DNA of 23,892 bases, taken from a virus. Numbering within the stretch: position 1 is the first letter of the stretch; the number at the start of each line of letters is the position of its first letter. A program made the translations under genes and the position numbers. The stretch is taken from IMG/VR virus record IMGVR_UViG_3300025133_000595, positions 1-23,892 of that record. One strand, given 5' to 3'. Shown here in pieces: positions 14,263-23,065 of this stretch. Under the pieces are notes generated by a model. The model saw nothing but the letters and a program-made list of their open reading frames with translations. It did not search any database and was not told where the DNA came from.

Positions 14263-17200
14263 TTAATCCTCGAAAGCGGCTCCGCTATTTGTAACTACAA
14301 AGTCGATGGCGAAGAACTCAACAGCACGTGTCGGCTTAACAAGCAACTTAGCGTAGATTATGTTCCGGTCAATCAAGTCCGGAGTGGTGGTGGCATCATC
14401 CAACACAAGTCGGAAGTCTTCGATGCCGTATTCAGCTTTGACACTCTCCAGCAATGGAGATGCCTGCCCTAAGAACCTGTCCCAAGTGTCTTGAGTGTTA
14501 GGACTAAAGAGCAGTCGCGAAGCGATGAATGAGATCTCGCGCTTGAGATAAATCATCAGGCGTCGGACATTGATACGGTCCAGAGCAGTTGCAGTTTGTT
14601 GCAAGGTTTTCTGTCCGAAGATTACAATACCTTCGGCCGGGAACTTGGCGATGGGATTAATATTTGTTTCATACAACGAATCTCTCTGGTCTGACGACAA
14701 GCGTTGAGAGACATCCAGCACCGGCAAGCCGGCAGCGCCTTCACTCAAGCCACCGCGGGTGAACCCAGCAGGCGCAAACCAAGGAGCTTGAAGCCTATCC
14801 GTACTGGAAAGGACTCCCAAAGCTGCAACGCTCGGAGGTGCCCAGAGGCTCTGGTTAGTATTCGTATCCAAGATACGCACCCATGGATAATACGTTGCGC
14901 CATAACTGTTGTTAATGGAGCGTTGTTGCATTGTGTTCACAGCCGCGGCTGGAGTGTTTGCTTCATTAGCAGCATATTGCCCCAGGTTGGTTTCCGTATC
15001 AGGTGTGTACGCATCTTCGATATCCACGATTCCCAAGACATCGGCACGCTCTTCGGCTATTTCCAGCAGATAGTCAGTGACCGTAGCCTTGGTAACGCCC
15101 GGAATAGTGAGAGCATTGCCCTGCACATAGTCCGGATCGGAAACAATGTTAAGCGCCTTACGCAAGGAGAATAGCTCATAAGAAGCTTTTTCATCCGTTG
15201 TCGAAATGGCACTGTTGCGGAAGGGTTCGCGTTCGGTAATATTATATCCGCTCGTCCCACCATGCAAGAGCACGTTAAAGCGATCAACACCTGCCGCCAG
15301 TACCGTCTTGTAGGACGATCCCGAAGGAGCCGACAAACTGGTTCCCGACCGTCGTTGTCCGGCAGCAAAGGTATAACCGTCCGCGGCAGAGCCGGAGACG
15401 TCATCGAGTGAGAAGACCCACGAGGTAACAATGGCGCTGCTGCCCATGCTGGCGCTCGTCTGTCCTTGGATATCATAAGTAGTAGCGGCTGGATTGGCAC
15501 TTTCTCCGCTGCTTTGCACATCGAATGATCGGGCGCGCAGAAGATCCGGCAACTGGCTGCTATAAAAAGTCTCATTAGCTGCGCGACCGGTCCATGCACC
15601 CCAGTAGCAATTGCGCAGGGAACGCGGCGTACCCCATGTACTAAGCTGCCGCAGAGGAACTGTGGGGAAAGTAATAGAGCCGCTAAATCCGGTGGCGTCG
15701 TCTGTTTCTAAGATGTCGGACGAGGCAAAGGAATGACCCGCCAGACCAAATGTGACTGACGATCCGCCTGCAAGCATGGTGTTGACTGCGGCAAGAACAC
15801 CGGAGACTGGAGTGGAGACTGACTCCGACCAGCCCGATGATCCAGAGACCACACCGACATCACGGTATTTAGGAGGACCCCACATACCGAAAGGCAACCA
15901 GCGCGGCTCGCCTGAGCCGGCTTCCACATCCTCGTCCATCACTACGCGGACATAGTTGGACTGATTAGCGTATTGACCGTATTCTACGTTGCGAAGATTG
16001 GTCTTATCATAGCGTTGATAGCGATCGCCGATTTGCTTCGCAATATAATCAGCAGACGCGGGGTTAAGATTAAGGTTATCAAAACGCTCGATGACCTGTG
16101 GGGATGTATCGCTATCGCCCAATCGTCTTACAAGAATAGAGAAGGAGCCATAAGATTGGTAGTCTCCTTCTGGTGCTTTAATGTTCGAGACAGATATCTT
16201 AACCTGACGTTGTACACTTTCGCCGGCGGTCAAAGCCTCCAGGCGGAAAAGTTTCTGCATCTCACTGGCGTAATATGAAGTGTTATTATTGCTCAGATCT
16301 TGCGAGATAAACCAGCCGGTGCTGCCGCGAATAGCTGCACCTTCAAAGTCATTTTGTTGAGAGGTGAAACTTCCGGTGGGAACTGCCATGGGGAACAAGG
16401 CAGCGTGAAGCTTTCCAGAAGTAATATCGGCGGACAAAACCCCAATAGAGTTTGTCCCTTGTGCGCTCAGAGATCTCTCGAAGGACTCTCCGAGAAAATA
16501 CTTTCCACCCTGGTAATAGTCCTGCGTTGCCGCTGTAGTAATAGCAGCATTTGTAATCGTCGGATTCGTGTTGAGAACCTTCCGGATAAAGTTTTCGCTC
16601 TCTGGGTTTAGACTGACGGTGGCTTTCTTAGAAAGATTACTTCCCGTAAAATGGAGAGTAAAGCTATCAATGTTCGGAACTTCTATAAGTGTAGATCCGT
16701 TTTCTCCCGTAGCTGCAACCGCTCCGCCAACCGCCAAGGTTCCCGACAGAAGGGCGCGACCTTGATCCACATAAATTTGAGCCGCCACAGCGCCGCCCAC
16801 GAGGGTCGGTGCCTTAGTGCTAATACTGCCTGAGGGCCAAACGACGAGGGCATAAACCCCACCCGAGTCAGCGCCTTCATCAGTGGCTCCTGCTGTGCCC
16901 ACTTTCCAGCCGGCTTTGCCAGCGGTTGTTGCTTGATCAGATTCGTCGCCGAGAACTCGCATGAAGGTAACGGGTCCGTTATTGGTCAACCACGCCTTAG
17001 CCGCAAAAGGGGCATAAGTGGGGGCGCTGTCATCGCCGATGCGCCAGACATCCCCAGACTTGCCGCCGGGAACAGGGTTCCCAAACGTTTGCACAAAGTC
17101 GGAAAACGAACTCACTGTGACAGGGATATTCGCCGGTCCTTTAGCAGCCCGTCCAATAACAATCGGTCCAACGGCGGTAGGGAGATCAGGCAACTGAGAG

Positions 17201-17268
17201 TTGTCAATCTCCTCCACAAACACACCGGGGGAAATAAACTTAAATCTTCTTGAAGAGTTATCAGCCAT
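14263..17268 (-). CDS. Tail sheath protein (gp18-like), enlarged
   Basis: It forms the contractile outer sheath. The N-terminus FKFISPGVFVEEIDNSQLPD and VGPIVIGRAAKGPANIPVTV (about 9-52) is the classic sheath start: F-x-S-P-G-V-x-x-x-E-x-D and G-x-x-x-x-G-P-x-x-x-P-V. The C-terminal 150 residues carry the conserved sheath core: INPIAKFPAEGIVIFGQKTL, then LDRINVRRLMIYLKREIS, and the ending strand VEFFAIDFVVTNSGAAFED. At 1001 aa it is about half again as long as T4 gp18 (659 aa). The extra length is in the middle (roughly 120-600), rich in Ser, Gly and Thr, which suggests additional surface domains. The start ATG at 17268 has AGAGGAG 10-11 nt upstream, and the promoter motif lies 63 nt upstream. 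The next gene downstream is the tube. Confidence 0.93.
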   Translation of the reverse strand: MADNSSRRFKFISPGVFVEEIDNSQLPDLPTAVGPIVIGRAAKGPANIPVTVSSFSDFVQTFGNPVPGGKSGDVWRIGDDSAPTYAPFAAKAWLTNNGPVTFMRVLGDESDQATTAGKAGWKVGTAGATDEGADSGGVYALVVWPSGSISTKAPTLVGGAVAAQIYVDQGRALLSGTLAVGGAVAATGENGSTLIEVPNIDSFTLHFTGSNLSKKATVSLNPESENFIRKVLNTNPTITNAAITTAATQDYYQGGKYFLGESFERSLSAQGTNSIGVLSADITSGKLHAALFPMAVPTGSFTSQQNDFEGAAIRGSTGWFISQDLSNNNTSYYASEMQKLFRLEALTAGESVQRQVKISVSNIKAPEGDYQSYGSFSILVRRLGDSDTSPQVIERFDNLNLNPASADYIAKQIGDRYQRYDKTNLRNVEYGQYANQSNYVRVVMDEDVEAGSGEPRWLPFGMWGPPKYRDVGVVSGSSGWSESVSTPVSGVLAAVNTMLAGGSSVTFGLAGHSFASSDILETDDATGFSGSITFPTVPLRQLSTWGTPRSLRNCYWGAWTGRAANETFYSSQLPDLLRARSFDVQSSGESANPAATTYDIQGQTSASMGSSAIVTSWVFSLDDVSGSAADGYTFAAGQRRSGTSLSAPSGSSYKTVLAAGVDRFNVLLHGGTSGYNITEREPFRNSAISTTDEKASYELFSLRKALNIVSDPDYVQGNALTIPGVTKATVTDYLLEIAEERADVLGIVDIEDAYTPDTETNLGQYAANEANTPAAAVNTMQQRSINNSYGATYYPWVRILDTNTNQSLWAPPSVAALGVLSSTDRLQAPWFAPAGFTRGGLSEGAAGLPVLDVSQRLSSDQRDSLYETNINPIAKFPAEGIVIFGQKTLQQTATALDRINVRRLMIYLKREISFIASRLLFSPNTQDTWDRFLGQASPLLESVKAEYGIEDFRLVLDDATTTPDLIDRNIIYAKLLVKPTRAVEFFAIDFVVTNSGAAFED

Positions 17269-17331
17269 GGAAAATTCTTCTCCTCTTTAAAAACGCGTGT
17301 ATATTAGCACAAGTATACCAAATGCTACTAA

Positions 17332-17340
17332 TAAATAGTC
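17332..17340 (-). promoter_or_regulatory. Recurrent motif GACTATTTA, candidate late promoter of the sheath gene
   Basis: The coding strand reads GACTATTTATTAG, 63 nt before the sheath ATG, in a 110-nt gap. The rest of the leader is AT-rich and ends in AGAGGAG. This is the longest leader of the motif-bearing genes. Confidence 0.5.
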
Positions 17341-17361
17341 AGTCACAAAACCAAACACCCA

Positions 17362-17378
17362 CCAATATCCGAGATTGG
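17362..17378 (-). terminator. Weak terminator-like hairpin after the gp15-like gene
   Basis: CCAAT and ATTGG pair around a 7-nt loop right after the TAA of the gp15-like gene, followed by TGGGTGTTTGGTTTTGTG. The stem is only 5 bp and the following tract is interrupted by G, so termination would be partial at best. Confidence 0.3.
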
Positions 17379-18260
17379 TTAGCGTCTATATTTATCTTTA
17401 CGTCCCGGTTTAAATTCCGGATCATCACCCACCACTGTTCTCTCGCGACCAATCGTTACTTCGGCAGCCGATTCCCTCACCACTACATTCGGGGTTTCTT
17501 GGTTGACATCTGCCCCCACAAGGTGTCCCAACACTTTAATAGTAATAGTCGTCTTGAAAAGACGCTCGGCGGTCTGAAGTTCAGCGTTATTACTCTCGTT
17601 GGCGAACGATTCATTAACAAAAGCTTCGTATGTGTTCCCCTCATGTTTGATAGAGAAAACAGCCGGTGTAGAGAACTGACTTAAGACAGGTGCAAGCATC
17701 TCGTTCATTTGCTGTTGGTAAGAGGAAATCAATTTAACTTCATACTCAATTTCAATAAAAGTCGGATAAGGCACCATTAATGTCTCATAAACAATTTTTT
17801 GGTTATCGAATGGAAATGTCTCATAAGTCCTGTCAGTTCCATTGCCAAAACGCCGGAGGGCAGTTGCGTTAGCCCTCTCTCTGGTCTTTTCTTGCATGAC
17901 TCGGCGTGCAATAGGAATAGAAGCTTTCCTATTGTAGTAGTCATAGTATGGAGGAATATACACCCCATAACGCCCCTTGTTTTGAGGATTTTTAACCATA
18001 TTTCCCCGAACAATAGCGATCAAAGGATATTCCAACACTCGATCATTAGATCTCAGGTCCCGCTGTTCCTTGATCGCAAAGGATCGCTCAGGGCTGGCGA
18101 AAATAATCGGTACTTTGCTGAAGCCTTTGTTGCTCGTGCAACTAATAGTCAAATCATCGTTCAAGTAATTATATAATGCCTGGTCAATGTCTTCAATCGT
18201 GGAAGGACTAAGAGGGTATGTTGCGCGCAGGTCTTGATTTAATATAGTACGTTTTGGCAT
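17379..18260 (-). CDS. Tail completion / proximal sheath stabiliser (gp15-like)
   Basis: In T4, gp15 closes the top of the sheath and joins tail to head. The 293 aa here match the layout of gp15 (272 aa). KVPIIFASPERSFAIKEQRD (48-67) resembles gp15's VPITYASKEH block. It is followed by LEYPLIAIVRG, a strand similar to the I-L-P-x-I motif. IEIEYEVKLISSYQQQMNEM and LAPVLSQF resemble gp15's Y-E-L-x-I-x-x-R-Y-x-x-D-x-x-Q-I-x-x-x-I-L-P-x-F. A polar, basic tail ends in GRKDKYRR. It begins 3 nt after the gp14-like gene, and gp13-14-15 order is kept. The gene for gp3, a related completion protein, is not recognised here. Confidence 0.82.
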   Translation of the reverse strand: MPKRTILNQDLRATYPLSPSTIEDIDQALYNYLNDDLTISCTSNKGFSKVPIIFASPERSFAIKEQRDLRSNDRVLEYPLIAIVRGNMVKNPQNKGRYGVYIPPYYDYYNRKASIPIARRVMQEKTRERANATALRRFGNGTDRTYETFPFDNQKIVYETLMVPYPTFIEIEYEVKLISSYQQQMNEMLAPVLSQFSTPAVFSIKHEGNTYEAFVNESFANESNNAELQTAERLFKTTITIKVLGHLVGADVNQETPNVVVRESAAEVTIGRERTVVGDDPEFKPGRKDKYRR

Positions 18261-18263
18261 AGC

Positions 18264-18818
18264 TTATTTCCCCGATGATCCTAGTGCGCCGCGGCTAACT
18301 CCACCGAGCACCGATCCAGGGTCAAAGAGTCCGAGACGAGCTTCACGGCATGTGATGCTGCGTGACTGCATATACCCATCTGCAAAGCCCGTATCCTGCC
18401 CAAATAGATTTTTAGCCGAAGCTGCGACGTCTATAATCTCAAAAAAGGTCTCATCATACTGTACAAAATCCCCAATGCGGAGGTACAGGTCCTGATCCTG
18501 AGAAATACGGCGATCATTAAACCGAGATTCTATCATACGTACATTATCATAGCCGTATACTCCCTGTACACGCTCCGACTCGGTATATGCAGTCAAGCAA
18601 TAAACACGGAGTGGCGATAAGAAGTTTTTCTCCACTGCCTCACCATAAAAGTTATAATTTGTCCGATCGACATCGACAGGGAAATATAATATTTGTTGCC
18701 CGATGACCTTTTCGATAACTTCATCGTTAATCTGTTTAACAAAATTACGTTCGGCAGCACCGACAAATAAAGGGGGTGGCGGCTGGAGGGGCTGTGACCA
18801 TCTGTTCTGGCTTGCCAT
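18264..18818 (-). CDS. Neck protein (gp14-like)
   Basis: The 184-aa protein opens with a proline-rich tail (SQPLQPPPPLFVG). It continues with ERNFVKQINDEVIEKVIGQQ, then ILYFPVDVDRTNYNFYGEAV and SPLRVYCLTAYTESE. The N-E-x-x-E-x-x-x-G-x-x-[IV]-x-Y-x-P start and the following D-x-x-[FL]-G-E block are what I recall of gp14-type neck proteins. The second half is strand-rich (DLYLRIGDFVQYDETFFEII). T4 gp14 has 256 aa, so this one is shorter. It lies 4 nt after gp13-like and 3 nt before gp15-like, so the three are surely one translational unit. In T4, gp13 and gp14 form the neck that closes the filled head. Confidence 0.78.
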   Translation of the reverse strand: MASQNRWSQPLQPPPPLFVGAAERNFVKQINDEVIEKVIGQQILYFPVDVDRTNYNFYGEAVEKNFLSPLRVYCLTAYTESERVQGVYGYDNVRMIESRFNDRRISQDQDLYLRIGDFVQYDETFFEIIDVAASAKNLFGQDTGFADGYMQSRSITCREARLGLFDPGSVLGGVSRGALGSSGK

Positions 18819-18822
18819 TTAT

Positions 18823-20070
18823 TTAACCCACGAAAATGCCGACGGGTACCTTACTGGCGGCATCGGTCAGACTGTTTTGAAGACTCATCTCTTTTTCAGC
18901 GAGAACCGAATAGACCATCTCGTCTAATACAGCTTTCAATTCATCGCGTAGAGCTACCTGCTCTTCTTTAGCTTCAGTTACCAAGGCTGGACCGTTGAGG
19001 GTGACTTCAGCATTGGGGATGGGGATGGCGGCCAGCTTGGACCGTACCTGCCCCAATGTCTCTTTGGCTAAAGCTAATGCATAGCGCCGAATCCACTGCT
19101 TACCAATACTGTTGATATTCATGTAGGGAATATTAGGAAAAGGTAACGTATTGACATTATTGATTCCCTCGACCCCATATTTCCGGGTAGGATCGTCTTT
19201 CATGGGATCGTCCCATGGTCTAAAATCGACCCAGAATTTAGTAGGATCATTATCCGGCGTTGGGAAGAGCCGTAAATAATTGTTATTAATGCGGAATGAA
19301 TAATGAGATGCGCGGACGTGCATATCTTCCTCAAAGGTGTAAGCTTGCAAAACATTCTGCCACGCAGGCACAAGTTGGAACGTGCTGTCGTCCGCGTACA
19401 TACCATAAGTGGAAAGATTGCCTACGGTTCCGACTGGGTACCCACCGAAAAAGTTCCACATCACGGACGGAGTTTTATAATAAACCCTGATGACATTAAT
19501 AGCTCGATCACCCACCTGATTATAAAAGTCCGATGCTGGGTCAAGAGAGGCTGTATAGATAATTCCTTGAAGGTCATAATCTTGTTTGTCTATTTGGGTA
19601 GTAAAAGAAGCCGAATAAATAGTGTCGGATGCCCCTACCCCAATATGGGTACTATTAGCTTTCCCCATCGTGGTCAGGTATCGTAACTGAAACTTAGGAT
19701 ACTTTAACTGAGGTGATGATGTTATCCCATCGGCATATGCTGTAAACTCACCATCCTGATCAAACGAACCTGTTGTAGCTCCAAGCAATTCAAACAGTAC
19801 ATTTTTGGACTGATGCGAATTGATGAGATAAGAATATTCGAGGCAAGCCTCCTCATAGGCACTGTAAACATTGCGGGGCTGAATTTCTAAATCAAGGACA
19901 TTCCCACCAAGCTTGTTATAAGTGTGAGCCACTTGATCCACTGCACCACTGATAAAAGCGGGGGTGCTATAAATTCCGTAGGCTAAAGCTGTCGCAACTT
20001 GTGATGCTGTTCCGGTAGCCGGTAAGACAACGGCACTTTGAACACTCTTCGGTTGTAAGTTTAATGGCAT
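18823..20070 (-). CDS. Neck protein (gp13-like)
   Basis: The call rests on the C-terminal third: PFPNIPYMNINSIGKQWIRR and YALALAKETLGQVRSKLAAI, the W-x-x-x-Y-A-x-A-x-A-K-E-x-L-G-x-x-R-x-K pattern typical of gp13. It is followed by the downstream helices found in gp13 (LRDELKAVLDEMVYSVLAEK). The N-terminal half includes RNVYSAYEEACLEYSYLINS, also usual for gp13-type proteins. A middle strand-rich part (about 100-290) makes it longer than T4 gp13 (415 against 309 aa). The start ATG at 20070 has CGAGGA 10 nt upstream, and the promoter-like ACTATTTA is 20 nt upstream, directly after the capsid terminator. It therefore opens its own transcription unit. Confidence 0.83.
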   Translation of the reverse strand: MPLNLQPKSVQSAVVLPATGTASQVATALAYGIYSTPAFISGAVDQVAHTYNKLGGNVLDLEIQPRNVYSAYEEACLEYSYLINSHQSKNVLFELLGATTGSFDQDGEFTAYADGITSSPQLKYPKFQLRYLTTMGKANSTHIGVGASDTIYSASFTTQIDKQDYDLQGIIYTASLDPASDFYNQVGDRAINVIRVYYKTPSVMWNFFGGYPVGTVGNLSTYGMYADDSTFQLVPAWQNVLQAYTFEEDMHVRASHYSFRINNNYLRLFPTPDNDPTKFWVDFRPWDDPMKDDPTRKYGVEGINNVNTLPFPNIPYMNINSIGKQWIRRYALALAKETLGQVRSKLAAIPIPNAEVTLNGPALVTEAKEEQVALRDELKAVLDEMVYSVLAEKEMSLQNSLTDAASKVPVGIFVG

Positions 20071-20090
20071 TATAAATCCTCGCTACCCTA

Positions 20091-20098
20091 TAAATAGT
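20091..20098 (-). promoter_or_regulatory. Recurrent motif ACTATTTA before the neck genes
   Basis: The coding strand reads AAACTATTTATAGGG, 20 nt before the gp13-like ATG and just downstream of the gp23 terminator. It lacks the leading G of the full nonamer. It would restart transcription for the neck genes. Confidence 0.5.
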
Positions 20099-20121
20099 TT
20101 TTTACTTTCCCAAACTTTCGG

Positions 20122-20166
20122 GTAAAAGAAAAACACAAAAGAAAACCCCGCCACTAGGACGAGGTT
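20122..20166 (-). terminator. Intrinsic terminator of the major capsid gene
   Basis: On the coding strand AACCTCG (20160-20166) pairs with CGGGGTT (20144-20150) over 7 bp, with one G-T pair, and is followed by TTTTCTTTTGTGTTTTT. Two further small hairpins lie between it and the capsid stop: TTCACT-CA-AGTGAA (20180-20193) and ACGAT-ATA-ATCGT (20193-20205). This would separate the strongly expressed capsid message from the neck genes. Confidence 0.72.
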
Positions 20167-20205
20167 CCCTTCAGTGTTATTCACTTGAGTGAACGATTAT
20201 ATCGT

Positions 20206-21927
20206 TTACACCAAGTCCGCAACAACAACTAGACCGTACATGTCAGGTCTCACCATCTTCTTCGCGTAGCGAGTCATGACACCCTTACGGGGCACGAAAT
20301 CTTCCGGTCCAAAGATTGTGGGCGTGACTTGCAGCGGCACATACGGGGCGTAGACATAGCCGCTTTCAAGGAAGCTGCTGCCTCGGCGACCCACGAGAAT
20401 CAGATTCCGCGGGAAGTAAGGATCTACGTGAATGTCCATCTTACGGCTGATCGAACCAACCTTATGAACACCCCAGCTACCCTTGTCATCATCGACGGCT
20501 GCCGAAGCACGGAAGCCGCTGGTGAATTCAAGGATGTTTGCCACTTCGGGAGAGCAAACTAAGAAGTTTGCGCCACCACGCAGGGTCTTACGGTGAATGC
20601 GAGCACTCACGTCGTTCACACGTTCCAGGCACGTTTCGTACCATTCGGACACGTTGCCGGTGAAATCCGGATATTGTGTCGTGTTCAACAGAGCACCTGT
20701 TTCAGCGTTAAGGAACTTACCTGGGCTACGGCTCCAGTACAATGTACCGGCGGTCGCACCATTGATCAGGTCTGCAAGAATCTCTTGATCGATTTCAAGA
20801 GCAATCTGCTCAGACAAAATACTTGTCAATTCAACTTCGGCGTCGAGGTTGTGATAAGCATTCAAATCCTGAGCAAGTTCAGGGCTCCACTTAGCCTTGA
20901 GCTTCTTGGTGTTAGCAGTCACCGCCACCGAATCGATCTTAATGTCGATCTGGGGAAGGTTCGTGTTGTTTTCCAACTGCCACGGCGCGGTGCCCATGAC
21001 AGAACCAATGGCTCCACCCTGTGACCACGTGTCATCCAGCGGGAAGCGAATACCGACCAGAGTAGCAGCAGACGTTGCCAGCGCATTACAATCTTCACCA
21101 GTACTGGTCAAGACCATGCGAAGCACGGTTGTCGAGCTACCAGAGTATTCCGTCAAGCGGCGTACTTGGAAGCCGCCCGTGTTGAGTGTTCCGTCGGGAC
21201 CTTCAGTACCCGAAACACAAATGGCAACAAAATCCTTGAGGTTCAGCCCAGCCGGTACGGCTGAGGAGAGAACAACATAGGGGCTGCCAGTTCCGAGAGC
21301 GCCCGAAACAAAAACGGGATCGCCACGGAGAACGTCGAAGAGCGCGCCGCCGGGGCTCGAAGCTGCATCGCCGTATGTACCAGAGGCATCAACGTTGACA
21401 GCCTGAACGCTCGAACCAGTCGGTCCAGCAAAGCCATTATTGAGGCTATAAAAGCTGGATTCGCCGAGGCGATTGCTCAAATCCACACCACCGGTGATCT
21501 GTTGACCGACAACGCCACCACCATAGAGCGAACCGCTAGAACGGTTAGCCAAACGAGCAGTAATACCATTGACAGTCGTCATTGCTGCCGAACCATCGTA
21601 TTGGAAGTCGAGGAAGAAGATGAGTCCACTGGGGAGGCTCATCGGTTGGACCGACACAAGGTCCTGGGCCAAAAGGTTGCCGAAAACACGGCGAACAATT
21701 GGGAAAGCAACCGAGGCAAAGCCTTCGACGTCACCAGCAGCCATTGTGCTGGTTTCTTTAAGCAGTTGAGCAGCTTGGTTTTCCAGAAGACGCGACATGT
21801 TACTACGAGTAACGTCGTCGAGACCTTCCAAAAGACCGGTCTGTTCCCACTTGCCGAGAAGAGCTTCACCCTCGTTGGCAAGAGAGCGTGCTCTGATGCC
21901 TTCTGTTAGGGTTTCAATTACAGACAT
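20206..21927 (-). CDS. Major capsid protein (gp23-like)
   Basis: It builds the head shell. The 573 aa compare with 521 in T4 gp23. The N-terminus LLGKWEQTGLLEGLDD (23-38), SNMSRLLENQAAQLLKE (42-58), then FPIVRRVFGNLLAQDLVSVQ and PMSLPSGLIFFLDF is the standard gp23 opening. KLKAKWSPELAQDLNAYHNL, DAEVELTSILSEQIALEIDQ and the ending YAPYVPLQVTPTIFGPEDF match further conserved regions. Phage prohead proteases of the gp21 type cut after [IL]-x-E, and LLE49 or LKE58 are candidates near the T4 cleavage position. A Gly/Ser-rich stretch (about 125-200) is an insertion region. The start ATG at 21927 has AAGGAG 9 nt upstream. It follows the scaffold after 24 nt. Confidence 0.95.
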   Translation of the reverse strand: MSVIETLTEGIRARSLANEGEALLGKWEQTGLLEGLDDVTRSNMSRLLENQAAQLLKETSTMAAGDVEGFASVAFPIVRRVFGNLLAQDLVSVQPMSLPSGLIFFLDFQYDGSAAMTTVNGITARLANRSSGSLYGGGVVGQQITGGVDLSNRLGESSFYSLNNGFAGPTGSSVQAVNVDASGTYGDAASSPGGALFDVLRGDPVFVSGALGTGSPYVVLSSAVPAGLNLKDFVAICVSGTEGPDGTLNTGGFQVRRLTEYSGSSTTVLRMVLTSTGEDCNALATSAATLVGIRFPLDDTWSQGGAIGSVMGTAPWQLENNTNLPQIDIKIDSVAVTANTKKLKAKWSPELAQDLNAYHNLDAEVELTSILSEQIALEIDQEILADLINGATAGTLYWSRSPGKFLNAETGALLNTTQYPDFTGNVSEWYETCLERVNDVSARIHRKTLRGGANFLVCSPEVANILEFTSGFRASAAVDDDKGSWGVHKVGSISRKMDIHVDPYFPRNLILVGRRGSSFLESGYVYAPYVPLQVTPTIFGPEDFVPRKGVMTRYAKKMVRPDMYGLVVVADLV

Positions 21928-21951
21928 TTTAATATTCTCCTTAGAATTGTC

Positions 21952-22989
21952 TTATTTGTTCATTCCAGCGAGTGTAGCCCAGCGATTATAGGTGGGATCG
22001 CTATCAGTAGAGGTGGGACGCTCATTGCGCGCACCACCAAGAACCACAGAAGAAGTACGGGTAATCACTTCAGACAAAGATTGTGCGGGAGCGGTGTTAG
22101 AACCGCCCGCCAATGTCTTTTGAAGAGTTTCGTACATCATCTTCGCTTCTTCTACGGACGTTGCTTTCCCGACCATATCAACAACTTTATTTTTTTGCTG
22201 CTCATTCAGAGAGGGATCAGTTAGGACACGGTTCGCATATAGTAACCTGGCATTCTGAAGATTAGTTTCTTGCAGTTTGCCTTTCATTTTTTGTAGAATT
22301 TTAGTAATAACTTTATTTTCGTTTTGAAGTCTGTCATTTTCAGCAGAGACTTTTTGAAGGTGCTTGATATCTTCTTCTTCCATACCATCGGTATAAACAT
22401 AAAGACTGCCCTCGTCTTCCTCTTTCTGGTCTTGGCTCAACGCCTCTTCGGCGCGATCCAGTTCGACCTGGGGGATATCAACTACCATCATCTCTTTAAA
22501 GATGTTGACAAGTTCGGCTTCATTAATCTCAATTTCATCATCGTGACGATTCCCAGGGACATTCATAGCCGAGTCATCGTCCAGATCCACTTGAGCTTCC
22601 TCGTCTTCTAAGTTAATGTCTATGTTGTCGGCCACGTCGCCTAAGTCTTCGGAGAAATCATCGTCTGGGGCTTCCGCCGCGGCTGCGAGGATATTATCCA
22701 AATCCACTTCGACAATGCCTTCGTCCTCTAAGTGAGCCATAGGTACCTGCTCCATGGTTGTGGAGGAAACCTCTCCCTCTGCTTGATCTAATTCTGGCGC
22801 ATCAGTCACTATCGCATCTTCCAGAGGATCATCTTCCAATCCCAATGGGTCCTGTTCCGACAAAAGGCGGCTTACCGCTGACTTCACTTCTGTAGAATAT
22901 TTTTCGACTACCGCAGCTTCTGCATTCTTTAGCGCAGCTTCGCGGAGAGCTTTGGCGTCAACAATGGCCTCTTCAAGCATACTGGACAT
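21952..22989 (-). CDS. Prohead scaffold/core protein (gp22-like)
   Basis: The protein directs capsid assembly and is degraded by the prohead protease in the T4 system. The 345 aa have a helical start (1-45), a very acidic middle (about 50-205, many runs of D and E), a coiled coil (about 205-250), and a C-terminal segment. That segment has LLYANRVLTDPSLNEQQKNK and AKMMYETLQKTLAGG and ends in NRWATLAGMNK. The L-L-x-x-N-R-x-L-x-D-x-x-L-x-x-x-x-K block and the acid-rich helical build are typical of gp22-type scaffolds. It is larger than T4 gp22 (269 aa), mainly through the acidic part. Several LxE sites could be cut. Start: ATG at 22989 with GAGGA upstream; an ATG four codons in is also possible. 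It lies directly before the capsid gene. Confidence 0.87.
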   Translation of the reverse strand: MSSMLEEAIVDAKALREAALKNAEAAVVEKYSTEVKSAVSRLLSEQDPLGLEDDPLEDAIVTDAPELDQAEGEVSSTTMEQVPMAHLEDEGIVEVDLDNILAAAAEAPDDDFSEDLGDVADNIDINLEDEEAQVDLDDDSAMNVPGNRHDDEIEINEAELVNIFKEMMVVDIPQVELDRAEEALSQDQKEEDEGSLYVYTDGMEEEDIKHLQKVSAENDRLQNENKVITKILQKMKGKLQETNLQNARLLYANRVLTDPSLNEQQKNKVVDMVGKATSVEEAKMMYETLQKTLAGGSNTAPAQSLSEVITRTSSVVLGGARNERPTSTDSDPTYNRWATLAGMNK

Positions 22990-23027
22990 ATATAATTCCT
23001 CTTCTTTTCGATGCTTTGCATCAAAAT

Positions 23028-23036
23028 TAAATAGTC
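23028..23036 (-). promoter_or_regulatory. Recurrent motif GACTATTTA before the scaffold gene
   Basis: It is 38 nt before the scaffold ATG, in a 76-nt gap. A small hairpin GATGC-AAA-GCATC (23010-23022) lies between motif and gene, and the 12-bp palindrome TCGTTTAAACGA (23043-23054) lies upstream. It would drive scaffold and capsid together up to the terminator at 20122-20166. Confidence 0.5.
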
Positions 23037-23065
23037 TCTTGATCGTTTAAACGACCTGTAAAGTA

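Noticed and set aside
15057-15599. Minus-strand frame of 180 aa within the sheath gene
   Set aside because: Shifted frame of the sheath with high Arg, Cys and Ser content and no own start signal.
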